Below, piece after piece: positions 16,277-24,687 of a DNA stretch of 64,000 bases (positions within the stretch are counted from its first letter, which is position 1; every line of letters begins with the position of its first letter). The stretch is from the NCBI RefSeq assembly GCF_001598235.1, contig NZ_BCYO01000013.1:56508-120507 (forward strand), given 5' to 3'. Position numbers and translations under genes: made by a program. This DNA is from Polaromonas jejuensis NBRC 106434. GTDB lineage: Bacteria; Pseudomonadota; Gammaproteobacteria; Burkholderiales; Burkholderiaceae_C. The notes under the pieces were generated by a model. It made no database searches. It was not told the origin of the DNA and saw only the letters and a program-made list of their open reading frames with translations.

Positions 16277-17951
16277 TCCCAATCAAATACCGAATCAAAT
16301 CACGGTCGGTGCCGCCATTGCCGCATTCCTCGAGGAATGCGGCGTCAAGGCCGCTTTCGGGGTCATTTCCATCCACAACATGCCCATCCTGGATGCCTTC
16401 AACGAGCGCGGCAAGATCCGCTTCGTGATGGCGCGCGGCGAAGCCGGCGGCACCAACATGGCCGACGCCTACGCCCGCACCACGGGCAGCCTGGGCGTCT
16501 GCCTGACGAGCACCGGCACTGCCGCGGGCAACGCTGCGGGCGCCATGGTCGAAGCGCTTACCGCGGGCACGCCGCTGTTGCACCTCACGGGCCAGATCGA
16601 AACGCCTTACCTCGACCAGAACCTGTCGTATATCCACGAAGCACCGGATCAGCTCACCATGCTGAAGGCCGTGTCCAAGGCCGCGTTTCGCGTGCGCAGC
16701 GTCGAGACCGCGCTGGGCACCATCAAGCTGGCCGTGCAGACTGCCCTGACGGCCCCTACCGGCCCGGTCAGCGTGGAGATTCCCATCGACATCCAGGCCG
16801 CGCTGATTGCCATGCCGGTGGACCTCAAGCCGCTGCCAGTGATAGCGCAGGAGCCGACGGCGCGCGCGCTGGACGAGCTTGCCGACCGCCTGGCCAAGGC
16901 CCGCCGTCCGCTGCTGTGGCTGGGCGGCGGGGCCCGCCACGCCGGCGCGGCGGTGGCCCGTCTCATGGCCATGGGCCTGGGCGTGGTCACCAGCACCCAG
17001 GGCCGTGGCATCGTGGCCGAAGACGATGCCCGCTCGCTCGGTGCCTACAACCTGCACAAGCCGGTAGAAAACTTCTACCAGTCCTGCGATGCCATGGTGG
17101 TTGTGGGTTCGCGCCTGCGTGGCAATGAAACCCTGAAGTACGAACTCAAGCTGCCGCGCCCGCTGTACCGCGTGGACGTCGATCCGGCCGCCGAGGGCCG
17201 CTGCTACGCCACGGACTACTTCGTGAACGGCGACGCCGAGCTCGTGCTGCAAGGCCTGGCCGATCGTCTCGAAGGCCGCCTGTCGATTGATCCGGCCTTC
17301 ATGGCTGATCTGCGCGCCGCGCGTGCAGCAGCCGAAAAAGGCCTGCTCGACGGCCTCGGCCCCTACACCGAACTGGTGAGCCAGCTGCAGCAGGCCGCCG
17401 GCCGCAACTTCAACTGGGTGCGTGACGTCACGGTGTCCAACAGCACCTGGGGCAACCGCCAGCTGCACATTTTCGATCCGCGCGCCGGCGTGCATGCGCT
17501 GGGCGGCGGCATCGGCCAGGGCCTGGCCATGGGCGTGGGTGCAGCCGTGGGTGCGGCCGCCACCGGCTCAGGCCGGAAAACCTTCTGCCTGTCGGGCGAT
17601 GGCGGCTTCATTCTGAACCTGGGCGAACTCGCCACGGCCGTGCAGGAGAAGGCCAGCGTGGTGTATGTGCTCATGAACGACCAGCGGTATGGCGTGATCC
17701 AGAACATCCAGGATGCGCAGTACGGCGGTCGCCGCTGCTACGTGGACCTGCATACGCCGGACTACGCACAACTGTGTGCGTCCTTGAAACTGGGCCATAC
17801 CCGCGTGAGCAATCTTTCCGACCTGGGGGCCGGTCTCGACAAGGCCATCGCAGCGGACGGCCCCTTCATCCTGGAGATCGACATGCTCTCCATCGGCAGC
17901 TTTAAAACTGCGTTTGCCGGCCCGCCGACCAAGGTCGCGGTAAGTGCCTGA
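16269..17951 (+). CDS. thiamine-diphosphate-dependent decarboxylase/lyase
   Basis: A 560-residue enzyme of the acetolactate synthase/benzoylformate decarboxylase superfamily. The N-terminal PYR domain carries the catalytic Glu58 (MARGEAGGTNMADAYAR). A central domain follows (~190-330), and the C-terminal PP domain contains the GDG...N motif (GDGGFILNLGELATAVQ... MNDQRYG, ~443-470) that binds Mg-ThDP. Likely decarboxylates or carboligates a 2-oxo acid in the lower pathway. The usual acetolactate synthase small subunit is absent, which argues against a branched-chain biosynthetic role. Confidence 0.8.
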   Translation: MHSPNQIPNQITVGAAIAAFLEECGVKAAFGVISIHNMPILDAFNERGKIRFVMARGEAGGTNMADAYARTTGSLGVCLTSTGTAAGNAAGAMVEALTAGTPLLHLTGQIETPYLDQNLSYIHEAPDQLTMLKAVSKAAFRVRSVETALGTIKLAVQTALTAPTGPVSVEIPIDIQAALIAMPVDLKPLPVIAQEPTARALDELADRLAKARRPLLWLGGGARHAGAAVARLMAMGLGVVTSTQGRGIVAEDDARSLGAYNLHKPVENFYQSCDAMVVVGSRLRGNETLKYELKLPRPLYRVDVDPAAEGRCYATDYFVNGDAELVLQGLADRLEGRLSIDPAFMADLRAARAAAEKGLLDGLGPYTELVSQLQQAAGRNFNWVRDVTVSNSTWGNRQLHIFDPRAGVHALGGGIGQGLAMGVGAAVGAAATGSGRKTFCLSGDGGFILNLGELATAVQEKASVVYVLMNDQRYGVIQNIQDAQYGGRRCYVDLHTPDYAQLCASLKLGHTRVSNLSDLGAGLDKAIAADGPFILEIDMLSIGSFKTAFAGPPTKVAVSA

Positions 17952-17964
17952 AGGGTCTGATGCC

Positions 17965-18768
17965 ATGCTCAAAGTTGCGATGATTGGCTGCGGCGCGATT
18001 GGCGCCAGCGTGCTGGAGTTGCTGCACGGTGACCCCGACGTGGTGGTGGACCGCGTGGTCACGGCATCCGATGCCCGTGCCCGGACCGAGGCCACGGTTG
18101 CACGCTGGGCCCCGCAGGCCCGGGTGCTGGAGGCGCTGGCCGCTGATGACGCGCCGGACCTTGTCGTCGAATGCGCCGGCCACAGCGCGATTGCCGAGCA
18201 TGTGGTGCCGGCGCTGGAGCGCGGCATCCCCTGCGTCATCGCTTCCGTCGGCGCGCTGAGCGCGCCCGGCATGGCGCAGCTGCTGGAACAGGCCGCACGG
18301 CGCGGCAAGACACAGGTGCAACTGCTGTCCGGCGCCATGGGCGGCATCGACGCGCTAGCCGCTGCCCGCGTGGGCGGGCTCGACGCGGTGCTGTACACCG
18401 GCCGCAAACCGCCCGGTGCGTGGAAGGGTACGCCGGCCGAGGCTGACTGCGACCTCGACAGCCTCACCACGGCGCACTGCATTTTTGACGGCAGCGCCGA
18501 GCTGGCCGCGCAGCTCTATCCCAAAAACGCCAACGTGGCGGCAACGCTGTCATTTGCGGGCCTGGGCCTGCAGCGCACCCGGGTGCGGCTGTTTGCCGAT
18601 CCCGCTGTGACCGAGAACGTCCACCACGTCGAGGCCCACGGCGCCTTTGGCTGCTTCGAGCTGACCATGCGCGGCAAGCCGCTGGCGGCCAATCCCAAAA
18701 CTTCCGCGCTGACCGTGTACAGCGTGGTGCGTGCGCTGCTCAACCGCGGCCGCGCACTGGCCATCTGA
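17965..18768 (+). CDS. aspartate dehydrogenase-like protein
   Basis: A 267-residue protein with a Rossmann motif MIGCGAIG (residues 7-14), ECAGHSA in the next strand region, GAMGGIDAL and a C-terminal DUF108-type domain with NANVAATLSFAGLG and ENVHHVEAHGAFG, all typical of NadX/L-aspartate dehydrogenase (NAD(P)-dependent deamination of aspartate to iminoaspartate/oxaloacetate). No NAD-biosynthesis genes are near. In this cluster it may act on a pathway-derived amino or oxo acid instead. ATG 17965 is preferred over an upstream in-frame start that overlaps the previous gene. Confidence 0.78.
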   Translation: MLKVAMIGCGAIGASVLELLHGDPDVVVDRVVTASDARARTEATVARWAPQARVLEALAADDAPDLVVECAGHSAIAEHVVPALERGIPCVIASVGALSAPGMAQLLEQAARRGKTQVQLLSGAMGGIDALAAARVGGLDAVLYTGRKPPGAWKGTPAEADCDLDSLTTAHCIFDGSAELAAQLYPKNANVAATLSFAGLGLQRTRVRLFADPAVTENVHHVEAHGAFGCFELTMRGKPLAANPKTSALTVYSVVRALLNRGRALAI

Positions 18769-18779
18769 GGAACCCTGCC

Positions 18780-20267
18780 ATGTCGCTCATCACCGAATCG
18801 AAAGACCTGCTTCCCATCAACATAGGCGGAGAAATGCGCCTGGGCGGCGGCGACGAATCCGCCACGCTGTACCCGGCCACGGGTGAAGTGGTGGCGCGCC
18901 TGCGTGCGCCCAGCCTGGCCGACGTCGATGAAGCCATCGCGCGTGCCGACCATGCCTTTCGCACCAGCGGCTGGGCACAGCGCAAACCGCATGAACGTGC
19001 TGCCGTGCTGTACCGCGTGGCATCGCTGATCCGCGAGCGCGCCGAGCCGCTGGCCCAGCGTCAGCGCCTGGACAACGGCAAGCCCATCAATGAAACGCGC
19101 GCCCTGGTGGCCAGCGCGGCCGCAACCTTCCAGTTCTTCGCCAGCGCCTGCGAAACCCTGGAAGAAACCATCACCCCGTCGCGCGGCGACTTCATGACCA
19201 TGAGCGTGTACGAGCCCATGGGCGTGGTCGCGGCCATCACGCCGTGGAACTCGCCCATCGCGAGCGAGGCGCAGAAGGTGGCTCCGGCCCTCGCCGCGGG
19301 CAACGCAGTCGTCATCAAGCCGGCCGAGGCCACGCCGCTCATGGCGCTGGAACTCGCCGCCATCTGTGAAGAGGCCGGTGTTCCCAAGGGCCTGATCAGC
19401 GTGCTGCCGGGCCGCGGTTCGGTCATTGGCGATGCCATCACCAAGCACCCGCTGGTCAAGCGCGTGTCGTTCACGGGTGGCACCAGCACGGGCAAGCACA
19501 TTGCCCACATCGCGGCCGACAAGATGATGCCGGTCTCGCTGGAGCTGGGCGGAAAGTCGGCCACCATGGTGCTCGACGACGCCGACCTCGACCACGCGGT
19601 GAACGGCGTGCTGTATGGCATCTTCAGCTCGTCGGGAGAGTCCTGCATCGCCGGCTCGCGCCTCTTTGTGGCGCGCAAGCTGTACAACGAATTCCTGCAG
19701 CGTCTGAGCGTGCGAGCCGCTGCGCTGCGCGTAGGCGATCCAGCCGACGAGCGCACCCAGATGGGCCCGCTGATCACCGCCAAGCATCGCGAATCCATCG
19801 AGCGCTATGTGGAACTGGGCCGCAGCGAGGGCGCGAGCGTGCGCACCGGCGGCGCACGCCCACAAGGCGAGCTGTACGCGCGCGGTAATTACTACATGCC
19901 GACCATTCTTGAAGGCGTGAAGAACACCGACCAGATCTGCCAGCAGGAAATCTTTGGCCCCGTGCTGGTCGCCATGCCGTTTGACAACGAAGAAGACCTG
20001 ATTGCACAGGCCAATGACAGCGTTTACGCCCTGGCTGCCGGCATCTGGACGCGTGACTACAAGCGGGCCTGGCGCATAGGCCGCGCGGTGCAGGCCGGCA
20101 CGGTGTGGATCAACACCTACAAGCAGTTTTCCATCTCGACGCCGTTCGGCGGCTGGCGCGACAGTGGCCTGGGCCGGGAGAAGGGGCGCCTGGGCATCCT
20201 GCAATACATGGAACAGAAGAGCCTGTATTGGGGCCTCAATGAACAACCGCTGGCGTGGGCCAACTAA
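18780..20267 (+). CDS. NAD(P)-dependent aldehyde dehydrogenase
   Basis: A 495-residue ALDH-superfamily enzyme of normal length. Seen in order: GVVAAITPWNSP (Asn for oxyanion stabilisation), KPAEATP, FTGGTSTGK (cofactor loop), LELGGKSA with general-base Glu255, catalytic Cys289 in SSGESCIAGS, and EIFGPVL. It presumably oxidises a semialdehyde from ring cleavage or an aldehyde from the neighbouring ThDP enzyme. It begins 11 bp after the aspartate dehydrogenase-like gene and is followed after 28 bp by the extradiol dioxygenase. Confidence 0.9.
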   Translation: MSLITESKDLLPINIGGEMRLGGGDESATLYPATGEVVARLRAPSLADVDEAIARADHAFRTSGWAQRKPHERAAVLYRVASLIRERAEPLAQRQRLDNGKPINETRALVASAAATFQFFASACETLEETITPSRGDFMTMSVYEPMGVVAAITPWNSPIASEAQKVAPALAAGNAVVIKPAEATPLMALELAAICEEAGVPKGLISVLPGRGSVIGDAITKHPLVKRVSFTGGTSTGKHIAHIAADKMMPVSLELGGKSATMVLDDADLDHAVNGVLYGIFSSSGESCIAGSRLFVARKLYNEFLQRLSVRAAALRVGDPADERTQMGPLITAKHRESIERYVELGRSEGASVRTGGARPQGELYARGNYYMPTILEGVKNTDQICQQEIFGPVLVAMPFDNEEDLIAQANDSVYALAAGIWTRDYKRAWRIGRAVQAGTVWINTYKQFSISTPFGGWRDSGLGREKGRLGILQYMEQKSLYWGLNEQPLAWAN

Positions 20268-20295
20268 AGCCGCGCGCAACACAAGGAGCCATCAC

Positions 20296-21255
20296 ATGAG
20301 CGTACTGGGCATCGACGAAATAACCTACGGCGCGGACGACCTGCCGACCTGCCGCCGTTTCTTCCTGGACTGGGGGCTGTCCCTGGTCACCGAGGAGGCC
20401 GATCAACTGGTTTTTGAAACCCTTAATGGCTGCCGCGTGATCGTCGCCGCCAGCACCCGCGCCGGTCTGCCGCCCGCGATGGAAGCGGGGCCGACGCTGC
20501 GCCAGGTGGTGTGGGGTGTGGAGAACGAGGCCGACCTCGCGCGCTATGCCGACAACATCCGCCAGCAGCCGGGCTTCGAGCAGGCAGCCGGCCGCATCGG
20601 CTGCACCGACCCCAACGGCCTGTCGGTGCGTCTGCAGGTCACGCGCAAGCGCAATATTGACGTGGAGTGCGCCGAGCACAACACCTGGAGCAGCAAGCAT
20701 CGCATCAACAAGCCCAGCCCGGCCTACGAGCGCGCCACGCCGATCGAAGTCGGTCACGTGGTGTTCTTCGTCAAGGACGTGGTGGTCTGTGAGCGCTTTT
20801 ATCGCGAGAGCTTCGGTTTCGCCGCCTCCGACCACTATCCGGGCCGCGGCGCCTTCCTGCGCTGTGCACCCGAGGGCGGCCACCACGACATCTTTCTGCT
20901 GCAGCGCCCCGCGGGCGATTCCGCACTGAACCATGTGGCGTTCACCGTGCGCGACATCCATGAGGTGTTTGGCGGCGGCATGCACATCTCGCGCTGCGGC
21001 TGGGAAACCCAGTTGGGCCCGGGCCGGCATCCGATCTCCTCGGCCTACTTCTGGTATTTCCGCAACCCGGCGGGTGCACTCGTCGAGTATTACGCCGACG
21101 AAGACCAGCTCACCGCCGACTGGCAGCCGCGCGATTTCGAGCCCGGCCCCACGGTCTTTGCCGAATGGGCGATCGAGGGCGGAATTGACGGCAACACGCG
21201 CCGCCAGAAGAGCGCCGAGGCGCCCAAGGGCCAATTCATCACCGACCGAAAGTAA
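20296..21255 (+). CDS. type I extradiol ring-cleavage dioxygenase
   Basis: A 319-residue two-domain VOC-fold protein. The C-terminal domain holds the 2-His-1-carboxylate Fe(II) triad: His154 (VGHVVFFV), His213 (LNHVAFTV) and Glu264 (LVEYYAD), with spacing like BphC. The N-terminal domain (~1-130) is the usual non-catalytic copy. Expected to cleave a catechol-type ring next to the hydroxyls. Start ATG 20296 is preceded by AAGGAG; the frame continues upstream into the ALDH gene, which is not used. Substrate unknown; the nearby Rieske system may create the hydroxylated ring. Confidence 0.85.
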   Translation: MSVLGIDEITYGADDLPTCRRFFLDWGLSLVTEEADQLVFETLNGCRVIVAASTRAGLPPAMEAGPTLRQVVWGVENEADLARYADNIRQQPGFEQAAGRIGCTDPNGLSVRLQVTRKRNIDVECAEHNTWSSKHRINKPSPAYERATPIEVGHVVFFVKDVVVCERFYRESFGFAASDHYPGRGAFLRCAPEGGHHDIFLLQRPAGDSALNHVAFTVRDIHEVFGGGMHISRCGWETQLGPGRHPISSAYFWYFRNPAGALVEYYADEDQLTADWQPRDFEPGPTVFAEWAIEGGIDGNTRRQKSAEAPKGQFITDRK

Positions 21256-21261
21256 GACATC

Positions 21262-22251
21262 ATGCGACGCACCTCCTTCCTCAAGATCATCGCGGCCCTG
21301 GCCTGCGCGGGTCTGCTGCCGTCGGTCCACGCGCAAGGCGCGGTGGACAAGCAGCTGTCCTCCCAGCCGTTCACCATCGTCGCGCCGTTCCCGCCCGGCG
21401 GCCCAGTCGACACGCTCTCGCGAATCCTGGCCACCGGCCTGGCCGAACGCTACAAGCAGCCCGCCGTGGTGGACAACCGCGCGGGTGCCAGCGGCAACAT
21501 CGGCATCGACCTGGTCAAGCGCGCCGCGCCGACAGGCCACACGCTGCTGGTGGTGCCCGCCGGCAACCTCACCATCAACCCCACGCTGATGCCCAAACTC
21601 GGCTACAGCGTCGAGGCTGACTTCGCCACCGTCGCGTCGCTCGCCAAGGCGCCCAATGTGCTGGCCGTCAACCCGTCGGTGCCGGCCAGGACGGTGGCGG
21701 AACTGGTGGCCTTGTCCAGGGCCAAGCCCGACTCGATCAGCTATGCCTCGCCGGGCGTGGGCAGCGGCCTGCACCTGGCCGGCGAGCTGTTCAAGCAGCA
21801 AAGCGGCGCCGACATCCTGCACGTGGCCTACAAGGGCTCGGCGCCGGGCCTCAACGATGTGCTGGGCGGCACGGTGCCCATGATCCTCGGCAATCTGCCT
21901 GCGCTGCTGCCGCACATCCAGTCCGGCAAGCTGCGCCCGCTGGCGGTGACTGACCCGACACGCGCTTCGGCGCTGCCCGATGTGCCGACGCTGGCCGAAG
22001 CCGGCGTGCCAGGGGTGGCCGTGACCTCGTGGTACGGCGTGGTGGCGCCCAGGCAAACGCCGGCACCGGTGCTGGCGCAACTGGCGCGTGACATCACGCA
22101 GATCTTCAACGCCCCGGCCACAAAAGCCCAGCTCGAGAAGCAGGGCCTGTATGTCTGGATCACGACGGGCCCCGCGTTTGGCGAGCTCATCCGCAAGGAG
22201 GCCGCGACCTGGGCGCCCATCATCAAGAGCAGAAAGATCGAACCCCAATGA
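21262..22251 (+). CDS. Bug/TctC-family periplasmic binding protein 1
   Basis: A 329-residue tripartite tricarboxylate transporter-type solute-binding protein. A signal peptide ends at about residue 26 (VHAQG), then IVAPFPPGGPVDTLSRILA and VVDNRAGASGNIGIDLVKRA mark the Bug fold, with the ligand loop typical for carboxylates. No TctA/TctB membrane genes are nearby, so it is an orphan receptor, as is common in Burkholderiales. It sits 6 bp after the dioxygenase gene and probably scavenges the pathway substrate. Confidence 0.88.
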   Translation: MRRTSFLKIIAALACAGLLPSVHAQGAVDKQLSSQPFTIVAPFPPGGPVDTLSRILATGLAERYKQPAVVDNRAGASGNIGIDLVKRAAPTGHTLLVVPAGNLTINPTLMPKLGYSVEADFATVASLAKAPNVLAVNPSVPARTVAELVALSRAKPDSISYASPGVGSGLHLAGELFKQQSGADILHVAYKGSAPGLNDVLGGTVPMILGNLPALLPHIQSGKLRPLAVTDPTRASALPDVPTLAEAGVPGVAVTSWYGVVAPRQTPAPVLAQLARDITQIFNAPATKAQLEKQGLYVWITTGPAFGELIRKEAATWAPIIKSRKIEPQ

Positions 22252-22324
22252 CGCCATGCGGTACTGAACCGATAACGGTATTGCGATCCAGCTGTTCCGA
22301 CGCAGTCCCAAGCTTTGCCCCCAG

Positions 22325-22349
22325 TACCGGTGATGCCGGGTTTTATTTG
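22325..22349 (+). terminator. possible attenuator hairpin between Bug genes
   Basis: In the 116-bp gap between the two binding-protein genes, ACCGG and CCGGGT flank TGATG and are followed by TTTTATTT. A weak terminator- or attenuator-like structure that may split expression of the operon. Stem is short. Confidence 0.3.
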
Positions 22350-22367
22350 TAGTTTTAGGAAACCATT

Positions 22368-23354
22368 ATGAAATTCACACGTCGTCAAGCATTCGCCCTG
22401 GCTGCCTGCATGGGTGCCGTTCTGTCCACGGGCGGTGCCATGGCACAGGCCTATCCCAGCAAGCCCATCACGCTGGTCGTGGCCTATCCGGCCGGTGGCG
22501 ACACCGACGCCATGGCGCGCATGTTCGCCGAGAAGCTCCAGGCCCGCCTGGGCCAGCCGGTGATCGTGGACAACAAGCCCGGCGCAAGCGGAATCATAGG
22601 CAGCACCCATGTGGCCAAGGCCGCGCCGGACGGCTACACGCTGCTGCTCGCGCCCAGCACGTTCTCCATCGCGCAACTGGTGCTCAAGACTGGCTCGGGC
22701 TCAGCCCCGGCCTACGACGTGCTGGGCGGCTTCACGCCCATCGTGCAAACGGCGGTGCAGCCGCTGTTCATTGCGGCCAGCACCTCCGCAGGCACCAAGG
22801 ATGTCAAGGCGCTGGTCGCCATGTCCAAGGTCAAGACGCTGTCCTATGCCAGCCCCGGCAGCGGTTCACCGATGCACATTCTGGGAGAGATGTTCAACAA
22901 GTCTGCCGGCGTGAAGCTTTCGCACGTGCCCTACCGCGGCGTGGCGCCGGCGCTCAACGACTTGCTGGGTGGCCATGTACCTGTGACCTTCATCACCTAC
23001 GGCCCGGTGGCACCGTACATTGCCACCGGCAAGGTGGTGGCGCTGGCCGTGGCGGACGCCCAGCGCTCCCCTCTGGCGCCCAATGTGCCGACGCTGGCCG
23101 AGCTGGGCTACAAGGACGTGGAAGTCGGTGCCTGGCAGGGACTGTTCGGACCCAAGGGCCTGCCTGCCGACATCGCCAAGACGCTCAACAGCCATTTCAA
23201 CGAGATTCTCAAGATGCCCGATGTGGCGGCCAGGATGGCCACTTTTGGCGCGCTTCCCGTCGGTGGCGATCCGTCGCGGCTGGCCAAGGCCAACGCTGGC
23301 GACTACGAACGCTTTGGCAAGATCATCAAAGAATTCGGCATCCAGGCCGACTGA
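22368..23354 (+). CDS. Bug/TctC-family periplasmic binding protein 2
   Basis: A 328-residue second Bug protein. Signal peptide through AMAQA (~27), then ITLVVAYPAGGDTDAMARMFAEKL, VIVDNKPGASGIIGSTHVAKAAPDG and VPYRGVAPALNDLLGGHV. It is clearly different from protein 1, not a recent duplicate, so the pair may recognise related but distinct compounds. A small gene and the Rieske oxygenase follow. Confidence 0.88.
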   Translation: MKFTRRQAFALAACMGAVLSTGGAMAQAYPSKPITLVVAYPAGGDTDAMARMFAEKLQARLGQPVIVDNKPGASGIIGSTHVAKAAPDGYTLLLAPSTFSIAQLVLKTGSGSAPAYDVLGGFTPIVQTAVQPLFIAASTSAGTKDVKALVAMSKVKTLSYASPGSGSPMHILGEMFNKSAGVKLSHVPYRGVAPALNDLLGGHVPVTFITYGPVAPYIATGKVVALAVADAQRSPLAPNVPTLAELGYKDVEVGAWQGLFGPKGLPADIAKTLNSHFNEILKMPDVAARMATFGALPVGGDPSRLAKANAGDYERFGKIIKEFGIQAD

Positions 23355-23381
23355 CCCGATTGACATCAAAGGAGACCCCTG

Positions 23382-23603
23382 ATGCAAACCGACCGCTACC
23401 TTGAACCCCACCAGGCACGCAAGCGTGCCCCCACCACCTTTGAAGACCTGCTGGGCGATGCGATCGAGCGCGCCTTCGCGGAAGGCGCGCACACGCTGCC
23501 CGAACTGGTGGCCAGCCTCAACCGTACCGGTCCGTCCAGCGAGAACGGCCAGGCGTGGACGGAGCAGAGCTTCCAGGCCCTGATGGCCCGCCTCGGCAAC
23601 TAA
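23382..23603 (+). CDS. small recombinase-like HTH-type protein
   Basis: A 73-residue acidic/helical protein (TTFEDLLGDAIERAFAEGAHTLPELVASLN... SFQALMARLGN) starting 27 bp after the Bug gene and ending 18 bp before the Rieske oxygenase gene. The helix-loop-helix layout resembles a group of small HTH-like proteins that I recall next to Rieske oxygenases in Burkholderiales. It may be an oxygenase accessory or chaperone-like factor; DNA binding is not shown. Confidence 0.55.
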   Translation: MQTDRYLEPHQARKRAPTTFEDLLGDAIERAFAEGAHTLPELVASLNRTGPSSENGQAWTEQSFQALMARLGN

Positions 23604-23621
23604 GGACCTAAGGAAGAAATC

Positions 23622-24665
23622 ATGAACACCATCACTCTCACCCAGGACCCCGTCGACGCGCTGCTGAAGGTCGGTCTGAAGGATCTCTGGTACCCCATCT
23701 GCCCATCCGGCTTCGTCGGCGAGCGTCCGGTTTCATTGCGCCGGCTGGGCAAGAAGATTGCCCTGTGGCGTGACGCGGCCGGCACGCTGCATGCGCTGGA
23801 AGACCACTGCCCGCACCGCGGCGCACCGCTGTCGCAGGGGATGGTGCTGGGTGACCGGCTCGCCTGCCCCTACCACGGCGTCGAAGTGCGTTGCGACGGG
23901 ACCGTGACCAAGGTGCCGGGAAGCCCGGGCTGCAAGCTCGAAGGCACGCGTGCGGCGCTGTCTTTCCATGTGCAGGAAGCCTGGGGCACCATCTTCCTCT
24001 ACAACAGCGACGTGAACATCGACACGCCGCCGCCCATGACCATGCCCGAAGAGCTGAGCTCGCCGGAGTATTCGCATTTCCTGTGCTATGCCGAGTGGAA
24101 GGGCGACTATCGCTACGCGCTCGACAACGTGATGGACCCTATGCATGGCACCTTCCTGCACAAGCAGTCTCACTCCATGGCCGAAGGTGACAGCACGGCC
24201 ACGTTTCAGATCCGCACGACCGACACCGGTTTTGTGTTTGAAAAGACCGGCCAGCGCGGCGTCAACTTCGACTGGACGGAATGGGGCAGCACCGGCGTTC
24301 ACTGGATGCGGCTGGAAATTCCGTATCCGAAGACCGGCGGCCCCGGCGGCAACTTTGCCATCGTCGCCTGTGCCACCCCGATTGACGGCAATATGACGGC
24401 GGTGTTCTTCTGGCGTTGCCGCAAAGTGTCGTCCTGGCAGCGAGACACCTGGAGGTTTTTGTACCGCAACCGGCTGGAAGCACGCCACTGGGCGGTGCTT
24501 GAGCAGGACCGCATCATGCTGGAGCAAATGGAGCCCGACGCGAACCAGCACGAAAACCTCTACCAGCATGACATTGGCGTGGTACGCCTGCGCCGCCACC
24601 TGCGCAACCTGGCAGACGAGCAGCTCGAGGCTGCAGCTGCGGCGAAGGCCGGCGCCCCGGCCTGA
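23622..24665 (+). CDS. Rieske non-heme iron oxygenase, alpha subunit
   Basis: A 347-residue terminal oxygenase. The Rieske [2Fe-2S] ligands are Cys63, His65, Cys82 and His85 (CPHRGAPL...CPYHGVE). The mononuclear iron site is DNVMDPMHGTFLH with His175 and His180 and Asp172 as the bridging residue between clusters. Size and absence of a beta subunit match the vanillate demethylase/phthalate-dioxygenase-like class, which pairs with a PDR-type reductase, exactly the gene found 22 bp downstream. It would hydroxylate or demethylate an aromatic carboxylate feeding the ring-cleavage enzyme. Substrate not predictable. Confidence 0.9.
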   Translation: MNTITLTQDPVDALLKVGLKDLWYPICPSGFVGERPVSLRRLGKKIALWRDAAGTLHALEDHCPHRGAPLSQGMVLGDRLACPYHGVEVRCDGTVTKVPGSPGCKLEGTRAALSFHVQEAWGTIFLYNSDVNIDTPPPMTMPEELSSPEYSHFLCYAEWKGDYRYALDNVMDPMHGTFLHKQSHSMAEGDSTATFQIRTTDTGFVFEKTGQRGVNFDWTEWGSTGVHWMRLEIPYPKTGGPGGNFAIVACATPIDGNMTAVFFWRCRKVSSWQRDTWRFLYRNRLEARHWAVLEQDRIMLEQMEPDANQHENLYQHDIGVVRLRRHLRNLADEQLEAAAAAKAGAPA

Positions 24666-24687
24666 TCACCCTGATTGTTGCCAAGCC

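Noticed and set aside
15975..17495. 506-codon leftward ORF opposite the ThDP enzyme and SDR genes
   Set aside because: Antisense shadow in GC-rich DNA; the sense frames contain full sets of catalytic motifs.
18516..20282. 588-codon leftward ORF opposite aldehyde dehydrogenase
   Set aside because: Antisense shadow; aldehyde dehydrogenase motifs are in the other frame.
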